The notes: generated from the sequence alone by a model not told the origin. 64,000 nt of DNA from Streptomyces sp. NBC_01788 (GCF_035917575.1 NZ_CP109090.1:2542001-2606000), one strand, 5' to 3'. Positions 8,416 to 17,225 are shown, counted from the first letter of the stretch. Program-made: numbers and translations.

Positions 8416-8563
8416 GGGCTTCCAGAATCTAGTCCAGCAGTCTTCGGCTGTGAAGGATCCTGGCGCCCAGCCGGACGCGCACACCGGAACCGCCGGCCGT
8501 GACATTTGTCCTGCCGGAGTCCGTACAAGCGCATCTGCCGTGCACGGCACGGGAGTTCGTAAC

Positions 8564-8599
8564 GTCGTAGACATGACACAGGTCGTAGACATGACACAG
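8564..8599 (+). repeat. Perfect 18-bp tandem duplication over a start codon
   Basis: The unit gtcgtagacatgacacag is present twice, at 8564-8581 and 8582-8599. Each copy contains an in-frame ATG (8573 and 8591), so the ABC transporter gene has two equivalent starts giving MTQVVDMTQT or MTQT. Confidence 0.95.
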
Positions 8600-9511
8600 A
8601 CGAAACGTGCCGTGTCCCTCACACGGGCGGTCAGGACCTTCGGCACCGTACGCGCGGTCGACGGCGTCGACCTCACCATCGAGCGGGGCGAGACGGTCGC
8701 CCTGCTCGGCCTCAACGGAGCCGGGAAGTCGACGGCGATCTCGCTGCTGCTCGGACTGCACGCACCCGACGAGGGCAGCGTCGAACTGTTCGGCGGGCCG
8801 CCCGAGCGGGCGGTGCGCGCCGGTCTGGTCGGGGCCATGCTCCAGGACGCGCGGGCGGTGCCCCGGGTCACCGTCCGCGAGCTGGTCACCTTCGTGGCCG
8901 GACGGTACCCGGCGCCGCTGTCCGTCGCGCGCGCCCTGGAGCTGGCCGGCATCCCCCACCTGGCCGGACGGCGGGTGGACCGGCTCTCCGGCGGCCAGAC
9001 CCAGCGGGTACGGTTCGCGGTCGCGGTGTCCGGCAACCCCGCGCTGCTGGTGCTGGACGAGCCGACGGCGGCCCTGGACGTGGAGGCGCGCCACGCCTTC
9101 TGGGACGCGATGGGTACCTACGCGCGCGGCGGTCGCACGGTGCTGTTCTCCACGCACTACCTGGAGGAGGCCGACACCCACGCCGACCGCATCCTCGTCC
9201 TGGACCACGGCCGGCTCGTCGCCGACGGCACCGGTGAGGAACTGCGGCGCGCGGCGGGCGGGGGCCTGGTCGCCTTCGACCTGGCCGGGCGGGGCACCGA
9301 GGGCCTGGAACTGCTGCCCGGCGTGCGGTCGCTCGAGGTGCGCGGGGACCGGGCGCGGCTGCGCACCGACGACCCGGACGCGACCGTGATCGCACTGGCC
9401 GAGCTGGGTGCCGTACGCGGCATTGAGGTCGCCCCGGCCTCGCTGGACGACGCCTTCCTGGCCCTGACGGGCGCGCGGGCGGCCACGGAACGCGAACGGG
9501 AGGCGGCGTGA
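8573..9511 (+). CDS. ABC transporter ATP-binding protein
   Basis: About 312 residues (306 if the second ATG at 8591 is used). Walker A GLNGAGKST near residue 45, ABC signature LSGGQTQRV near 138-146 and Walker B LLVLDEPTAALD near 158 are all intact, followed by the switch His in FSTHYLEEAD. The C-terminal ~90 residues are the extra domain found in drug or lipid exporters of the CcmA/DrrA type. With the ABC-2 permease downstream (overlap TGATG) it forms a two-component exporter powered by ATP. Neither ATG has a convincing ribosome-binding site, so the message may be leaderless. A two-component system follows directly and probably controls it; the substrate is unknown. Confidence 0.93.
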   Translation: MTQVVDMTQTKRAVSLTRAVRTFGTVRAVDGVDLTIERGETVALLGLNGAGKSTAISLLLGLHAPDEGSVELFGGPPERAVRAGLVGAMLQDARAVPRVTVRELVTFVAGRYPAPLSVARALELAGIPHLAGRRVDRLSGGQTQRVRFAVAVSGNPALLVLDEPTAALDVEARHAFWDAMGTYARGGRTVLFSTHYLEEADTHADRILVLDHGRLVADGTGEELRRAAGGGLVAFDLAGRGTEGLELLPGVRSLEVRGDRARLRTDDPDATVIALAELGAVRGIEVAPASLDDAFLALTGARAATEREREAA

Positions 9512-10239
9512 TGCGCGACATACTCGACTACCTGCGCCTCGAAGTGCGGCGCACCCTGCGCGACACGGGCTTCGTGATCGGCGGGATCGCGATGCCGGTG
9601 ATGATGTACCTGCTGTTCACCAACCTCGGCGACGGCGCCGACCGGGGCTGGCGAACCGCGTCCATGGTCGGCATGGCCGCCTACGGCGCGGTCGGCTCGG
9701 CCCTCAACACCGGCGGCGGGGTCGCCGAGGACCGTACGGTCGGCTGGCTGCGGCAACTCAGGGTGACCCCGATGACCCCGCGCCAGGTGGTCGCCGGGCG
9801 GGCGCTGACCGCCTCGGTGACCGTGCTGCCCGCGATCTGCGCGGTGCTCCTTGCGGGCGGTCTGATCAACGGCGTACGGCTGGCGGCGTGGCAGTGGGCG
9901 GCGACGGCGCTGCTGCTGTGGCTCGGCTCGGTCCCGTTCACACTGCTCGGACTGGGCAACGGCTACGGGCTCACCGCGCAGACCACCGGCGTGGTCAACA
10001 TGGTGTGCAACCTGGGACTCGCCGTGCTCGGCGGCCTGTGGTTCCCCGTCGAGCTGTTCCCGCACTGGATGGCCGCCCTGTCCACGTACACGCCCACGCA
10101 CGGGATCGCCGACCTCGGAGTCTCGGTCACGGAGGGCCACGTCCCGGCGGCGAGTGCCATCCTCGTACTGGCGGGCTGGCTGACGCTGTTCGGTTCGTAC
10201 GCTGTCCTGTCCTACCGCCGCCATGCCGGCAAGGTCTGA
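9511..10239 (+). CDS. ABC-2 type transporter permease
   Basis: A 242-residue integral membrane protein with six hydrophobic segments and the ABC-2 motif near residues 165-200 (VVNMVCNLGLAVLGGLWFPVELFPHWM). It pairs with the upstream ATP-binding protein; its start codon overlaps that gene's stop. The GTG three bases earlier is an equally possible start. Proteins of this size export antibiotics, lipids or peptides in actinobacteria. A histidine kinase gene begins 15 bp downstream with its own ribosome-binding site, so the four genes are likely one operon. Confidence 0.9.
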   Translation: MRDILDYLRLEVRRTLRDTGFVIGGIAMPVMMYLLFTNLGDGADRGWRTASMVGMAAYGAVGSALNTGGGVAEDRTVGWLRQLRVTPMTPRQVVAGRALTASVTVLPAICAVLLAGGLINGVRLAAWQWAATALLLWLGSVPFTLLGLGNGYGLTAQTTGVVNMVCNLGLAVLGGLWFPVELFPHWMAALSTYTPTHGIADLGVSVTEGHVPAASAILVLAGWLTLFGSYAVLSYRRHAGKV

Positions 10240-10254
10240 TCGGGGGAACGGAAC

Positions 10255-11478
10255 GTGAGCTGGTCACGCAGGAGCTCCTGCCGCACGGAGCAGGGCACGA
10301 GGTGCGAGGGCGGGCAGGAGCATCCGGGGCCGCCGCCCACCGGCTTCTCCCTGCTGCCCTGGCTGCTGATGGGAATGGGCGCCTATTCCAACCTCTTCCA
10401 GGGCAAGACCCCCAACCCGTGGATCGGCGGCCTGGGCCTGCTGGCCTTCAACTCGCTCTACATCTATGTGGTGTTCCGCGCCTTCGACCAGCGGACGCGG
10501 ACAGCCCGCTCCACCCGCCTCGCGCTGCTGCTGCTGTTCCTGGTGACGTGCGGACTGGCCATCGGATACGGCGGCACGTGGCTGCTGTTCCTGCCGCTGT
10601 TCGGCCTGGCCGCGGGCGCGTCCCTGCGCGGGCCGCTGCTCGGCCGGATCAGTGTGGGTCTCGGCCTGTTCGCGGGGGCCGTCGGCGGGCTGCGCGAGGG
10701 CTGGAACGGCATCAACGTCGGCTACGGCACGTTCCTGTCGACGGTCGTGACGGCGGTGATCCTCAGCCTGTCCGACGCCGTACGGGAACTGCGCGCCGCC
10801 CGTGAGGAGCTGGCCCGCCGCGCCGTGGAGGAGGAGCGGCTGCGCTTCTCCCGGGACCTGCACGACCTGCTCGGCCACACGCTGTCGGTGATCGTGGTGA
10901 AGTCGGAGGCGGCCCGGCGGCTGGCGCCCCGCGACATGGGGGCGGCGCTGACGCAGATCACCGACATCGAGTCCGTCGGACGGCAGGCGCTCACCGAGAT
11001 CCGCGAGGCGGTCACCGGCTACCGCGAGGGCGGCCTCGGCACGGAGCTGGACCGGGCCCGTTCGGCGCTGACCGCCGCCGGCATCGAGCCCGTGGTGCGC
11101 CGGTCGGGCCCGCCGCTGACGCCGGGCGCCGAGGCGCTGCTGGGCTGGGTGGTGCGCGAGGCGGTCACCAACGCCGTACGGCACAGCGGCGCGCGGCGCT
11201 GCGAGATCACCGTCACCGGCACGGCCGAGCGCGCCCGTCTGACGGTCACCGACGACGGGGACGGCACGTCGGCCGGACGGTCGGGGGATCCGGACCCGGT
11301 GGACCGGGTGGGCGGCACCGGTCTGCGGGGCCTGACCGAACGCCTCGCGGCGGCGGGCGGTTCGCTGCGGGCCGGTTCCTCGCCCCGCGGCGGCTTCACG
11401 GTGACCGCCGAAGTCCCTCTGGAGGCGGGAGAGACGGTGGAGAGCGGCGGTGCCCGGCTCGGCTCCTCGGTGAGGTGA
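10255..11478 (+). CDS. Sensor histidine kinase (DesK/NarX-type, HisKA_3)
   Basis: A 407-residue kinase. Residues ~35-165 hold four to five membrane segments; the HisKA_3 dimerisation domain follows, with the phospho-accepting His in SRDLHDLLGHTLSV (about residue 203). The ATPase domain has the N box REAVTNAVRHSG (~300) and G boxes DDGDG and GTGLRGLTERLAAAGG. It would autophosphorylate and transfer phosphate to the response regulator encoded 49 bp downstream. GTG start with GGGGGAACG as ribosome-binding site. The short membrane domain without a large outer loop suggests it senses membrane state or the linked ABC exporter, as in LiaS- or DesK-like systems; this is inference. Confidence 0.93.
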   Translation: MSWSRRSSCRTEQGTRCEGGQEHPGPPPTGFSLLPWLLMGMGAYSNLFQGKTPNPWIGGLGLLAFNSLYIYVVFRAFDQRTRTARSTRLALLLLFLVTCGLAIGYGGTWLLFLPLFGLAAGASLRGPLLGRISVGLGLFAGAVGGLREGWNGINVGYGTFLSTVVTAVILSLSDAVRELRAAREELARRAVEEERLRFSRDLHDLLGHTLSVIVVKSEAARRLAPRDMGAALTQITDIESVGRQALTEIREAVTGYREGGLGTELDRARSALTAAGIEPVVRRSGPPLTPGAEALLGWVVREAVTNAVRHSGARRCEITVTGTAERARLTVTDDGDGTSAGRSGDPDPVDRVGGTGLRGLTERLAAAGGSLRAGSSPRGGFTVTAEVPLEAGETVESGGARLGSSVR

Positions 11479-11527
11479 CCGGCCCACGCGCCCACGCCCG
11501 CGGTGCGCGAGTCAATACCCTTGGTCC

Positions 11528-12169
11528 ATGGACGACATGACCGGGGACGGCCGACCCGCCAAGTGCATCCGCCTCCTCCTCGCGGAGGACCAGCAGATGA
11601 TGCGCGGCGCGCTCGCCCTGCTGCTCGGCATGGAGGACGACATGGAGGTCGTCGCCCAGGTCTCGGCGGGCGACGCCGTCGTGGACGCCGCGCTGACCCA
11701 CCGCCCCGACGTGGCGCTGCTGGACATCGAACTGCCGGGGATGAGCGGCCTGGACGCCGCCGCCGAGCTGCGCGAGCGGGTTCCCGACTGCCGGGTGCTG
11801 ATCCTGACCACCTTCGGCCGGCCCGGTTATCTGCGCCGGGCCATGGAGGCCGGGGCCGGGGGCTTCCTGGTCAAGGACGGGCCCGTGGAGGAACTGGCGG
11901 CGGCGGTCCGCCGGGTGCTCGCCGGGGAGACGGTGGTCGACCCGGTGCTCGCCGCGGCCGCCCTCAGCGCCAGCCCCAGCCCGCTCACCGCCCGCGAGTG
12001 CGACGTGCTGAGGGCCTCCGCCGACGGGGCGACGGTCGCCGACGTCGCCGCGAAGCTGCACCTGTCGGAGTCCACCGTCCGCAACTACCTGTCCGCCGCG
12101 ATCGGCAAAACCGGCACCCGCAACCGCACGGAGGCCGTACGGGAGGCCCGTCGCCAGGGCTGGCTGTGA
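11528..12169 (+). CDS. LuxR/NarL-type response regulator
   Basis: A 213-residue regulator. The receiver domain has the acidic pair E20-D21, phospho-accepting D66 in VALLDIELPGMSG and the conserved Lys in FLVKDGP (~117). The C-terminal LuxR helix-turn-helix spans ~148-205 (LTARECDVLRASADGATVADVAAKL, then HLSESTVRNYLSAAI). It is partner to the histidine kinase upstream and probably acts on the ABC exporter operon. ATG 11528 is used; a second ATG (11537) four codons into the gene is a possible alternative. The spacer between kinase and regulator is 49 bp without a terminator. Confidence 0.94.
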   Translation: MDDMTGDGRPAKCIRLLLAEDQQMMRGALALLLGMEDDMEVVAQVSAGDAVVDAALTHRPDVALLDIELPGMSGLDAAAELRERVPDCRVLILTTFGRPGYLRRAMEAGAGGFLVKDGPVEELAAAVRRVLAGETVVDPVLAAAALSASPSPLTARECDVLRASADGATVADVAAKLHLSESTVRNYLSAAIGKTGTRNRTEAVREARRQGWL

Positions 12170-12269
12170 CCGCCGAGGGCAGCGACCGCCGGGACGGTCA
12201 CGGATCCCGCCACCAGGAACGACCGCCACCGCCGGACGGTGTGACCGCTGCGACGGTCACGACCCTGGC

Positions 12270-12349
12270 CGCCGGACGGCGCGACCGCCGGACGGCGCGA
12301 CCGCCGGACGACGCGACCGCCGGACGACGCGACCGCCGGACGACGCGAC
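12270..12349 (+). repeat. Five tandem 16-bp units
   Basis: cgccggacgRcgcgac is repeated five times without gaps (12270-12285, 12286-12301, 12302-12317, 12318-12333, 12334-12349); the first two copies have G and the last three A at the variable base. It fills the space between convergent genes (response regulator and methyltransferase). The ~246-bp spacer has no gene I can support. Confidence 0.93.
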
Positions 12350-12415
12350 CGCAGGCCGCCCGCGCGGCCCCCGCGCACCCTCACTCCCGCCGTCCGCAAG
12401 CGCGTTGACCGTTCG

Positions 12416-13225
12416 CTACGCCGCCCCCCGCCGGAACAGCCCCGCCCACAGGAACGTCTCCCCGAAGTGCGGTGAGTCCTCCGGCTGGTCTCGCATCCGG
12501 CGTAGTTCGACCTCCGTCAGGTCCGCGAAGATGCGCCGCAGCGAGTCGGGCGTGTAGGCGAGGCCGCCGTGCAGGCGTGAGGTGCGGTACAGCTCCGCGT
12601 CCGGCAGCTCGCAGCCCATGGCTCCGGCCGCGAAACAGGTCAGGGCCAGATGGCCGCCGGGGGCCAGGACCCGGTCGAGCAGAGCCAGGTGGCTGATCCG
12701 GCGGTGCGGCGGCAGATGGTGGAAGCAACCGGAGTCGTACACCAGGTCGTACGGGCCGGTGAGCGGCGATCCGGCGGACCCGAAGGCGTCCTGGCACAGG
12801 AACCGCACCCCGGCCCCTGTCCCCTCGCCCCCTGTCCCCTCGGCCCCCGTCTCCTCGACCCCCGTCTCCTCGACCCCCGTCTCGCCGAGTCCCATCTCCC
12901 GGGCCCGCTCCCTGGCCCAGGCGATGGCCTGCGGCGACAGGTCGACCGCGTCCACCGCGAAGCCCCGCTCGGCGAGGTACAGCGCGTTGCGTCCCGGCCC
13001 GCATCCGAGGTCCAGTGCCCGGCGCCCGCCGATCAGCCCCCGATCCAGCCACTCGACGAGGTTCTCGTCAGGTTTGTCCGCGAAGAACGGCACCGGCCGG
13101 TTCCGGTCCGCGTAGAACCCGTCCCACCAGCCGGCCGCGTCCCCGGTCCACCGGTCGGCGTCCGGCGCGAACAGCCCGTCCAGCAGCTCCAGTACGTCCT
13201 CGACCGTGCGAACGTCCCGCTCCAT
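12416..13225 (-). CDS. SAM-dependent methyltransferase with internal repeat insert
   Basis: A 269-residue class I methyltransferase of the UbiE/tellurite-methyltransferase type: motif I ALDLGCGPGRNALYLAERG (~75-93), the acidic SAM residue in VDAVDLS, and motif IV/post region YDLVYDSGCFHHLPPHRR. Between motif II and the next strand lies a low-complexity insert made of five-residue repeats (EETGV, EGTGG) coded by five 15-bp DNA units at 12813-12887, probably a surface loop. Start at ATG 13223-13225, preceded by GGAAGGGGG; a longer ATG start 12 codons upstream lacks such a site. Its substrate is not evident. Confidence 0.85.
   Translation of the reverse strand: MERDVRTVEDVLELLDGLFAPDADRWTGDAAGWWDGFYADRNRPVPFFADKPDENLVEWLDRGLIGGRRALDLGCGPGRNALYLAERGFAVDAVDLSPQAIAWARERAREMGLGETGVEETGVEETGAEGTGGEGTGAGVRFLCQDAFGSAGSPLTGPYDLVYDSGCFHHLPPHRRISHLALLDRVLAPGGHLALTCFAAGAMGCELPDAELYRTSRLHGGLAYTPDSLRRIFADLTEVELRRMRDQPEDSPHFGETFLWAGLFRRGAA
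12813..12887 (-). repeat. Five tandem 15-bp coding units inside the methyltransferase
   Basis: Five consecutive 15-bp units of the form NcccccgtctcctcgN (12813-12827 to 12873-12887) keep the reading frame and encode five-residue repeats in the methyltransferase. Copies 3 and 4 differ by one base. Confidence 0.85.
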
Positions 13226-13634
13226 ACGGCCCCCTTCCGTATCCGTGTCGAAGTGGGCCAAGTCTAGGGTTGATCACCATGAAAGCCCAGGTCAGCAGGG
13301 GTGAGAGGGGTTCTTCGGGACCGCTGTGCGGGCGGGTGCGGGACCATGGCGCGCACTGGAAGGACACGCCCCCGGCCCGGCACCAAACTCCGCCCACGCC
13401 CCCGCCCAGAACCGTGAGAAGGGCTTCCAGCGCCGGGCCGGCCCCGCTTTTTCCGCCTCCACTCCCCCGGCCCACCGCCCGTCTGACCGGCGTTCAGAAC
13501 CTCACGGAACGGTCAAGAATTCGTTAGTACGCCAAAGCATCGGAATAGTTGCCTCGGTCGACGGGGTTGACCCTGCGCTCGATCCGCACGGATGACCGCA
13601 CGCTCCACCTCTCACGGCCCGGAGGCCCCACTCG
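13226..13634. other. 409-bp divergent intergenic region
   Basis: Lies between the minus-strand methyltransferase and the plus-strand MFS gene and should hold both promoters. A weak promoter-like pair, TTCGTT and AATAGT, is seen around 13520-13550. An open frame at 13279-13527 (82 codons, Pro/Arg-rich) has no ribosome-binding site and no family resemblance and is not called. Nothing else is recognised. Confidence 0.4.
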
Positions 13635-15374
13635 ATGACGCTCACGACGACCGGACGGACCGAGCGGAGTGCGAGCGGGGCCGTCGTCCCGGTGCTCGCC
13701 TTCGCGGGGATCGTCGTCGCGGTGATGCAGACCCTGCTCGTCCCGGTCATCAAGGACCTGCCGCAACTCCTCGACACCTCGCCCAGCGACGCCACCTGGG
13801 TCCTGACCTCCACTCTCCTGTCCGGCGCGGTGGCCACGCCGATCATGGGCCGCCTCGGCGACCTGTACGGCAAGCGCCGCATGCTGATCGCCAGCCTCTC
13901 CGTGATGGTGGTCGGCGCGCTGGTCAGCGCGTTCACCTCGGCCCTGCTGCCCATGATCGCGGGCCGTACGCTCCAGGGCTTCGCGATGGGGGCGATCCCG
14001 CTCGGCATCGGCCTGATGCGGGACATGCTGCCGCGCGAGCGACTCGGCTCCGCCATGGCGCTGATGAGCTCCTCGATCGGCGTCGGCGGCGGACTCGCCC
14101 TGCCCGCCGCGGCCATGGTCGCCCAGCACGCCGACTGGCACACCCTCTTCTACGGCGCCGCCGGCCTCGGCGTCCTCTCCATCGGCCTCACCCTCCTCGT
14201 CGTACGGGAGTCCCCCGCGCGCGCCGAGGGCTCCTTCGACCTGCCGGGCGCGCTGGGCCTGGCCGGCGGCCTGGTCCTGCTCCTGCTGCCCGTCACGAAG
14301 GGCAGCGACTGGGGCTGGTCGTCGCCCACCACGCTCGGCCTGTTCGCCGCGGCCGTCGCCGTCCTGCTGCTGTGGGGCCTGATGGAGCTGCGCGTCGCGG
14401 CCCCGCTGGTCGACCTGCGCACCACCGCCCGCCGCGAGGTGCTGCTGACCAACCTCGCCTCGATCATGGTCGGCGTCAGCTTCTACGTCGTCTCCCTCGT
14501 CCTGCCCCAGCTGCTCCAGCTCCCCACCGCCACCGGCTACGGGCTCGGGCAGTCGATGGTGGTCGCCGGTCTGTGCGTGGCGCCGCTGGGCCTGACCATG
14601 ATGTTCACCGCGCCGGTCTACGCCCGCCTCTCCGCCCGCTACGGCCCGAAGCTCACCCTGATCATCGGCCTGCTGATCATCGCGGTCGGCTACGCCGCCG
14701 GCCTCGGCCTGATGAACGCGGCCTGGCAGACCGTCGTCGTCTCGGTGGTCCTGGGCGCCGGCATCGGACTGGCGTACTCCTCGCTGCCCGCGCTGATCGT
14801 CGGCGCGGTCCCGGCCTCCGAGACGGGCGCGGCCAACGGCCTCAACACCCTGATGCGGTCCATCGGCACCTCGGTGTCCAGCGCCGTGATCGGCATGGTG
14901 CTGGCCAACACCGCGCATCACACCGGCGGTCTCGCGGTCCCGTCCATGCACGGCTTCCGCGTGTCCTTCCTGATCGCCACGGCCGCCGTCGTCGTGGGCC
15001 TGGCGCTGGCCCTGTGCCTGCCCCGGCCGAACCTGTCGTCGGGGCCGCGACTGCGGGCGAGCAGCGAGGAGGACGCCAACCTGGCGCGGGCCGAGGCGGT
15101 CCTGCGCGGTTTCCGCGGCCGGGTCCTGGACGCGGGCGGCGCCCCGGTCGCCCGCGCCAAGGTCACGCTGATCGACCGCCGCGGCCGTCAGGCGGGCGCC
15201 ACGCTCTCCGCCGAGGACGGCAGTTACACCCTCGCGGTCCCGGCCCGGGGCCCGTACGTCCTGGCCGCCCGCGCCGCCGGGCACGGCCCGCTCGCCAGCG
15301 CGGCGAACCACACCGGCGAGGACCACCCGGTCGACCTGGATCTGCCCCTGCCGGGCGAGTCGGTCACCGCCTGA
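13635..15374 (+). CDS. MFS drug/H+ antiporter fused to a carboxypeptidase regulatory-like domain
   Basis: A 579-residue protein. Residues ~18-480 form a multi-spanning MFS transporter with the loop motif GRLGDLYGKRRML (motif A), similar to DHA2-type multidrug efflux pumps. After the last membrane helix and a charged linker (SSEEDANLARAEAVLRGF), residues ~495-575 form a small beta domain: GRVLDAGGAPVARAKVTLIDRRGRQAG, then EDGSYTLAVPARGPYVLAARAAGH. This is the carboxypeptidase regulatory-like (CarboxypepD_reg) pattern, usually found outside the cell or in the periplasm. Having it as a tail on an efflux pump is unusual. ATG start with GGAGG 10 bp upstream. The substrate is unknown. Confidence 0.9.
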   Translation: MTLTTTGRTERSASGAVVPVLAFAGIVVAVMQTLLVPVIKDLPQLLDTSPSDATWVLTSTLLSGAVATPIMGRLGDLYGKRRMLIASLSVMVVGALVSAFTSALLPMIAGRTLQGFAMGAIPLGIGLMRDMLPRERLGSAMALMSSSIGVGGGLALPAAAMVAQHADWHTLFYGAAGLGVLSIGLTLLVVRESPARAEGSFDLPGALGLAGGLVLLLLPVTKGSDWGWSSPTTLGLFAAAVAVLLLWGLMELRVAAPLVDLRTTARREVLLTNLASIMVGVSFYVVSLVLPQLLQLPTATGYGLGQSMVVAGLCVAPLGLTMMFTAPVYARLSARYGPKLTLIIGLLIIAVGYAAGLGLMNAAWQTVVVSVVLGAGIGLAYSSLPALIVGAVPASETGAANGLNTLMRSIGTSVSSAVIGMVLANTAHHTGGLAVPSMHGFRVSFLIATAAVVVGLALALCLPRPNLSSGPRLRASSEEDANLARAEAVLRGFRGRVLDAGGAPVARAKVTLIDRRGRQAGATLSAEDGSYTLAVPARGPYVLAARAAGHGPLASAANHTGEDHPVDLDLPLPGESVTA

Positions 15375-15546
15375 GACGAGACGCACGCCCGTGAGACGCA
15401 TCCCCGCACCCCCCGTCGCCCGCGCGGCCGGGGGTGCGGCAGCATGGCGGCCTGCAAGGACGCACGACCAGGACGACCGGCCAGGACGACCGACCGGGAC
15501 GCCCCACCAGGACGAGCGACCGAGACGACCGACCGGAAGGACCCCC

Positions 15547-16209
15547 ATGCCCGTGGCACCCGAACCCCCGATCCTCGCCGCGTTCGAGGCGGCGAAGGGG
15601 TTCATGCCCACCGACGAGGGGCTGGCGCTGTACGCGGCGGCCGTGACGGCCGGGCGGCTCGGGCTGCCGCTCCTCGAGGTCGGCACGTACTGCGGGCGCT
15701 CCACGATCCTGCTCGCCGACGCGGCCCGGCGGGCCGGGGTCACCGCGCTCACCGTGGACCACCACCGCGGCAGCGAGGAGCAGCAGCCCGGCTGGGAGTA
15801 CCACGACCCGGAGACGGTCGACCCCGAGATCGGGCTGATGGACACGCTCCCCACGTTCCGCAGGACCCTGCACCGGGCGGGCCTGGAGGACCACGTGGTG
15901 GCGCTCGTCGGCCGCTCGCCGCAGATCGCCGCCCTGTGGAACACCCCGCTCGGCCTGGTCTTCGTCGACGGCGGCCACACCGACGAGCACGCCGGCGCCG
16001 ACTACGAGGGGTGGGCGCCGCACCTGGCCGAGGGCGGGCTGCTGGTGATCCACGACGTGTTCCCGGATCCCGCGGACGAGTTCACCGGGCAGGCCCCGTA
16101 CCGCGTGTACCTCCGCGCCCTGGAGTCGGGCGGGTTCACCGAGGTGTCGGCGACCGGATCGCTGCGGGTCCTGCGGCGATCGGAAGCAGCCGCCCGCGAC
16201 CGCCGTTAG
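15547..16209 (+). CDS. Class I SAM-dependent methyltransferase (Methyltransf_24 type)
   Basis: A 220-residue protein with motif I LPLLEVGTYCGRSTILLADAARRAG (~37-62), an acidic strand VTALTVDHHRGSEEQQPGWEYHD and the post-I/IV strand LGLVFVDGGHTDEHAGADYEGWAPHL, which resembles cephalosporin hydroxylase/macrocin O-methyltransferase-like enzymes that keep DGxH metal-binding residues. It starts at ATG 15547 with GGAAGG upstream; the longer in-frame extension crosses a degenerate gacc-aggacg repeat (15465-15540) and is rejected. It is 10 bp upstream of the amidase gene. The acceptor substrate is not known. Confidence 0.85.
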   Translation: MPVAPEPPILAAFEAAKGFMPTDEGLALYAAAVTAGRLGLPLLEVGTYCGRSTILLADAARRAGVTALTVDHHRGSEEQQPGWEYHDPETVDPEIGLMDTLPTFRRTLHRAGLEDHVVALVGRSPQIAALWNTPLGLVFVDGGHTDEHAGADYEGWAPHLAEGGLLVIHDVFPDPADEFTGQAPYRVYLRALESGGFTEVSATGSLRVLRRSEAAARDRR

Positions 16210-16219
16210 AGTCGCAGAC

Positions 16220-17194
16220 GTGTCGTACCAAGGCCCCGACTTCGATGTCCCGCAGCCCGAGCGCCCCGGCCGCCTGCGCCGGGGGCTGCTGACCGTCTCC
16301 CTCGCGGCACTGGTGCCCGGCGCCCTGCTGGGCTGGCTGGTGTACGAGGCGGTGGGCGACCCCGGAGGCTCGGACGCGGCGGCCCCGCCGTCGGCGTCCG
16401 GCTCCGCCTCCCCCTCGGGGTCCGAGGGGCCGCTCCTGCCCTCGTACCCCGGACAGGACGACAAGGGGGGCGGCTCCTCCCCCACGCGGAAGCCCTCGGC
16501 GCCCGCCGCCTCCGGCCCGCTCAAGGGCAAGGTCGTGGTCGTCGACCCGGGCCACAACCCGGGCAACTTCCGGCACACCGCGGAGATCAACCGCCCGGTG
16601 GACATCGGCACCAACCGCAAGGAGTGCGACACCACCGGCACGTCCACGAACGCCGGTTACTCCGAGGCCCGGTTCACGCTGGACGTGGCCCACCGGCTGC
16701 GCGCGCTGCTCGAGGCGCAGGGCGCCACCGTGAAGCTGACCCACGACGGCGATGCACCGGCCTGGGGCCCGTGTGTCGACGAGCGCGCCCGGATCGGCAA
16801 CGACGCGCACGCGGACGCCGTCGTCTCGATCCACGCCGACGGCGCGGCGTCCGGCGACCGCGGCTTCCACGTCATCCTGCCTGGGACCGTGCACTCCGGC
16901 TCCGCCGACACCCGCCCGATCGTCTCCGCCTCCCGTGACCTGGGCGAGCGCATCGCGGGCAACTTCGTGCGGGTGACGGGCGAGGCGCCGTCCAACTACC
17001 TCGGCGGCGGCACCGGACTCGTCACACGGAAGGACCTGGGCGGCCTCAATCTGTCGACGGTTCCCAAGGTGTTCATCGAGTGCGGCAACATGCGCGACAG
17101 CAAGGACGCCGCCTCACTCACCAGCGGCGCCTGGCGGCAGAAGGCGGCCCAGGGAATCTCTGAGGGAATCGTGAGTTTCCTGCGCGGGTCGTGA
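16220..17194 (+). CDS. Membrane-anchored N-acetylmuramoyl-L-alanine amidase (Amidase_3)
   Basis: A 324-residue zinc amidase. Residues 1-22 are cytoplasmic, ~22-45 form a signal anchor (LLTVSLAALVPGALLGWLVY), 48-100 are a Ser/Pro/Gly-rich wall-spanning linker, and 103-322 the catalytic domain. Zinc ligands and catalytic Glu are visible: VVVDPGHNPGN (H112), GYSEARFTLDVAHRL (Glu), VSIHADGAA (His) and KVFIECGNMRD (Glu). It would cleave the amide bond between muramic acid and the stem peptide outside the membrane. GTG start at 16220. An insert with two cysteines (KECDTTGT ... GPCVDERA) is typical of actinobacterial members. Confidence 0.92.
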   Translation: MSYQGPDFDVPQPERPGRLRRGLLTVSLAALVPGALLGWLVYEAVGDPGGSDAAAPPSASGSASPSGSEGPLLPSYPGQDDKGGGSSPTRKPSAPAASGPLKGKVVVVDPGHNPGNFRHTAEINRPVDIGTNRKECDTTGTSTNAGYSEARFTLDVAHRLRALLEAQGATVKLTHDGDAPAWGPCVDERARIGNDAHADAVVSIHADGAASGDRGFHVILPGTVHSGSADTRPIVSASRDLGERIAGNFVRVTGEAPSNYLGGGTGLVTRKDLGGLNLSTVPKVFIECGNMRDSKDAASLTSGAWRQKAAQGISEGIVSFLRGS

Positions 17195-17225
17195 TCAGGG
17201 CCCTCATCCCGGCGGACATCGCGGC

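Noticed and set aside
12270..12349. CRISPR array
   Set aside because: The repeats are contiguous 16-bp units without spacers and no cas genes are nearby.
13279..13527. 82-codon frame in the spacer before the MFS gene
   Set aside because: Pro/Arg/Thr-rich, no ribosome-binding site, no recognisable domain.
15391..15546. Longer N-terminus for the methyltransferase at 15547
   Set aside because: The added 52 residues come from a degenerate gacc-aggacg repeat; GGAAGG precedes the ATG at 15547.
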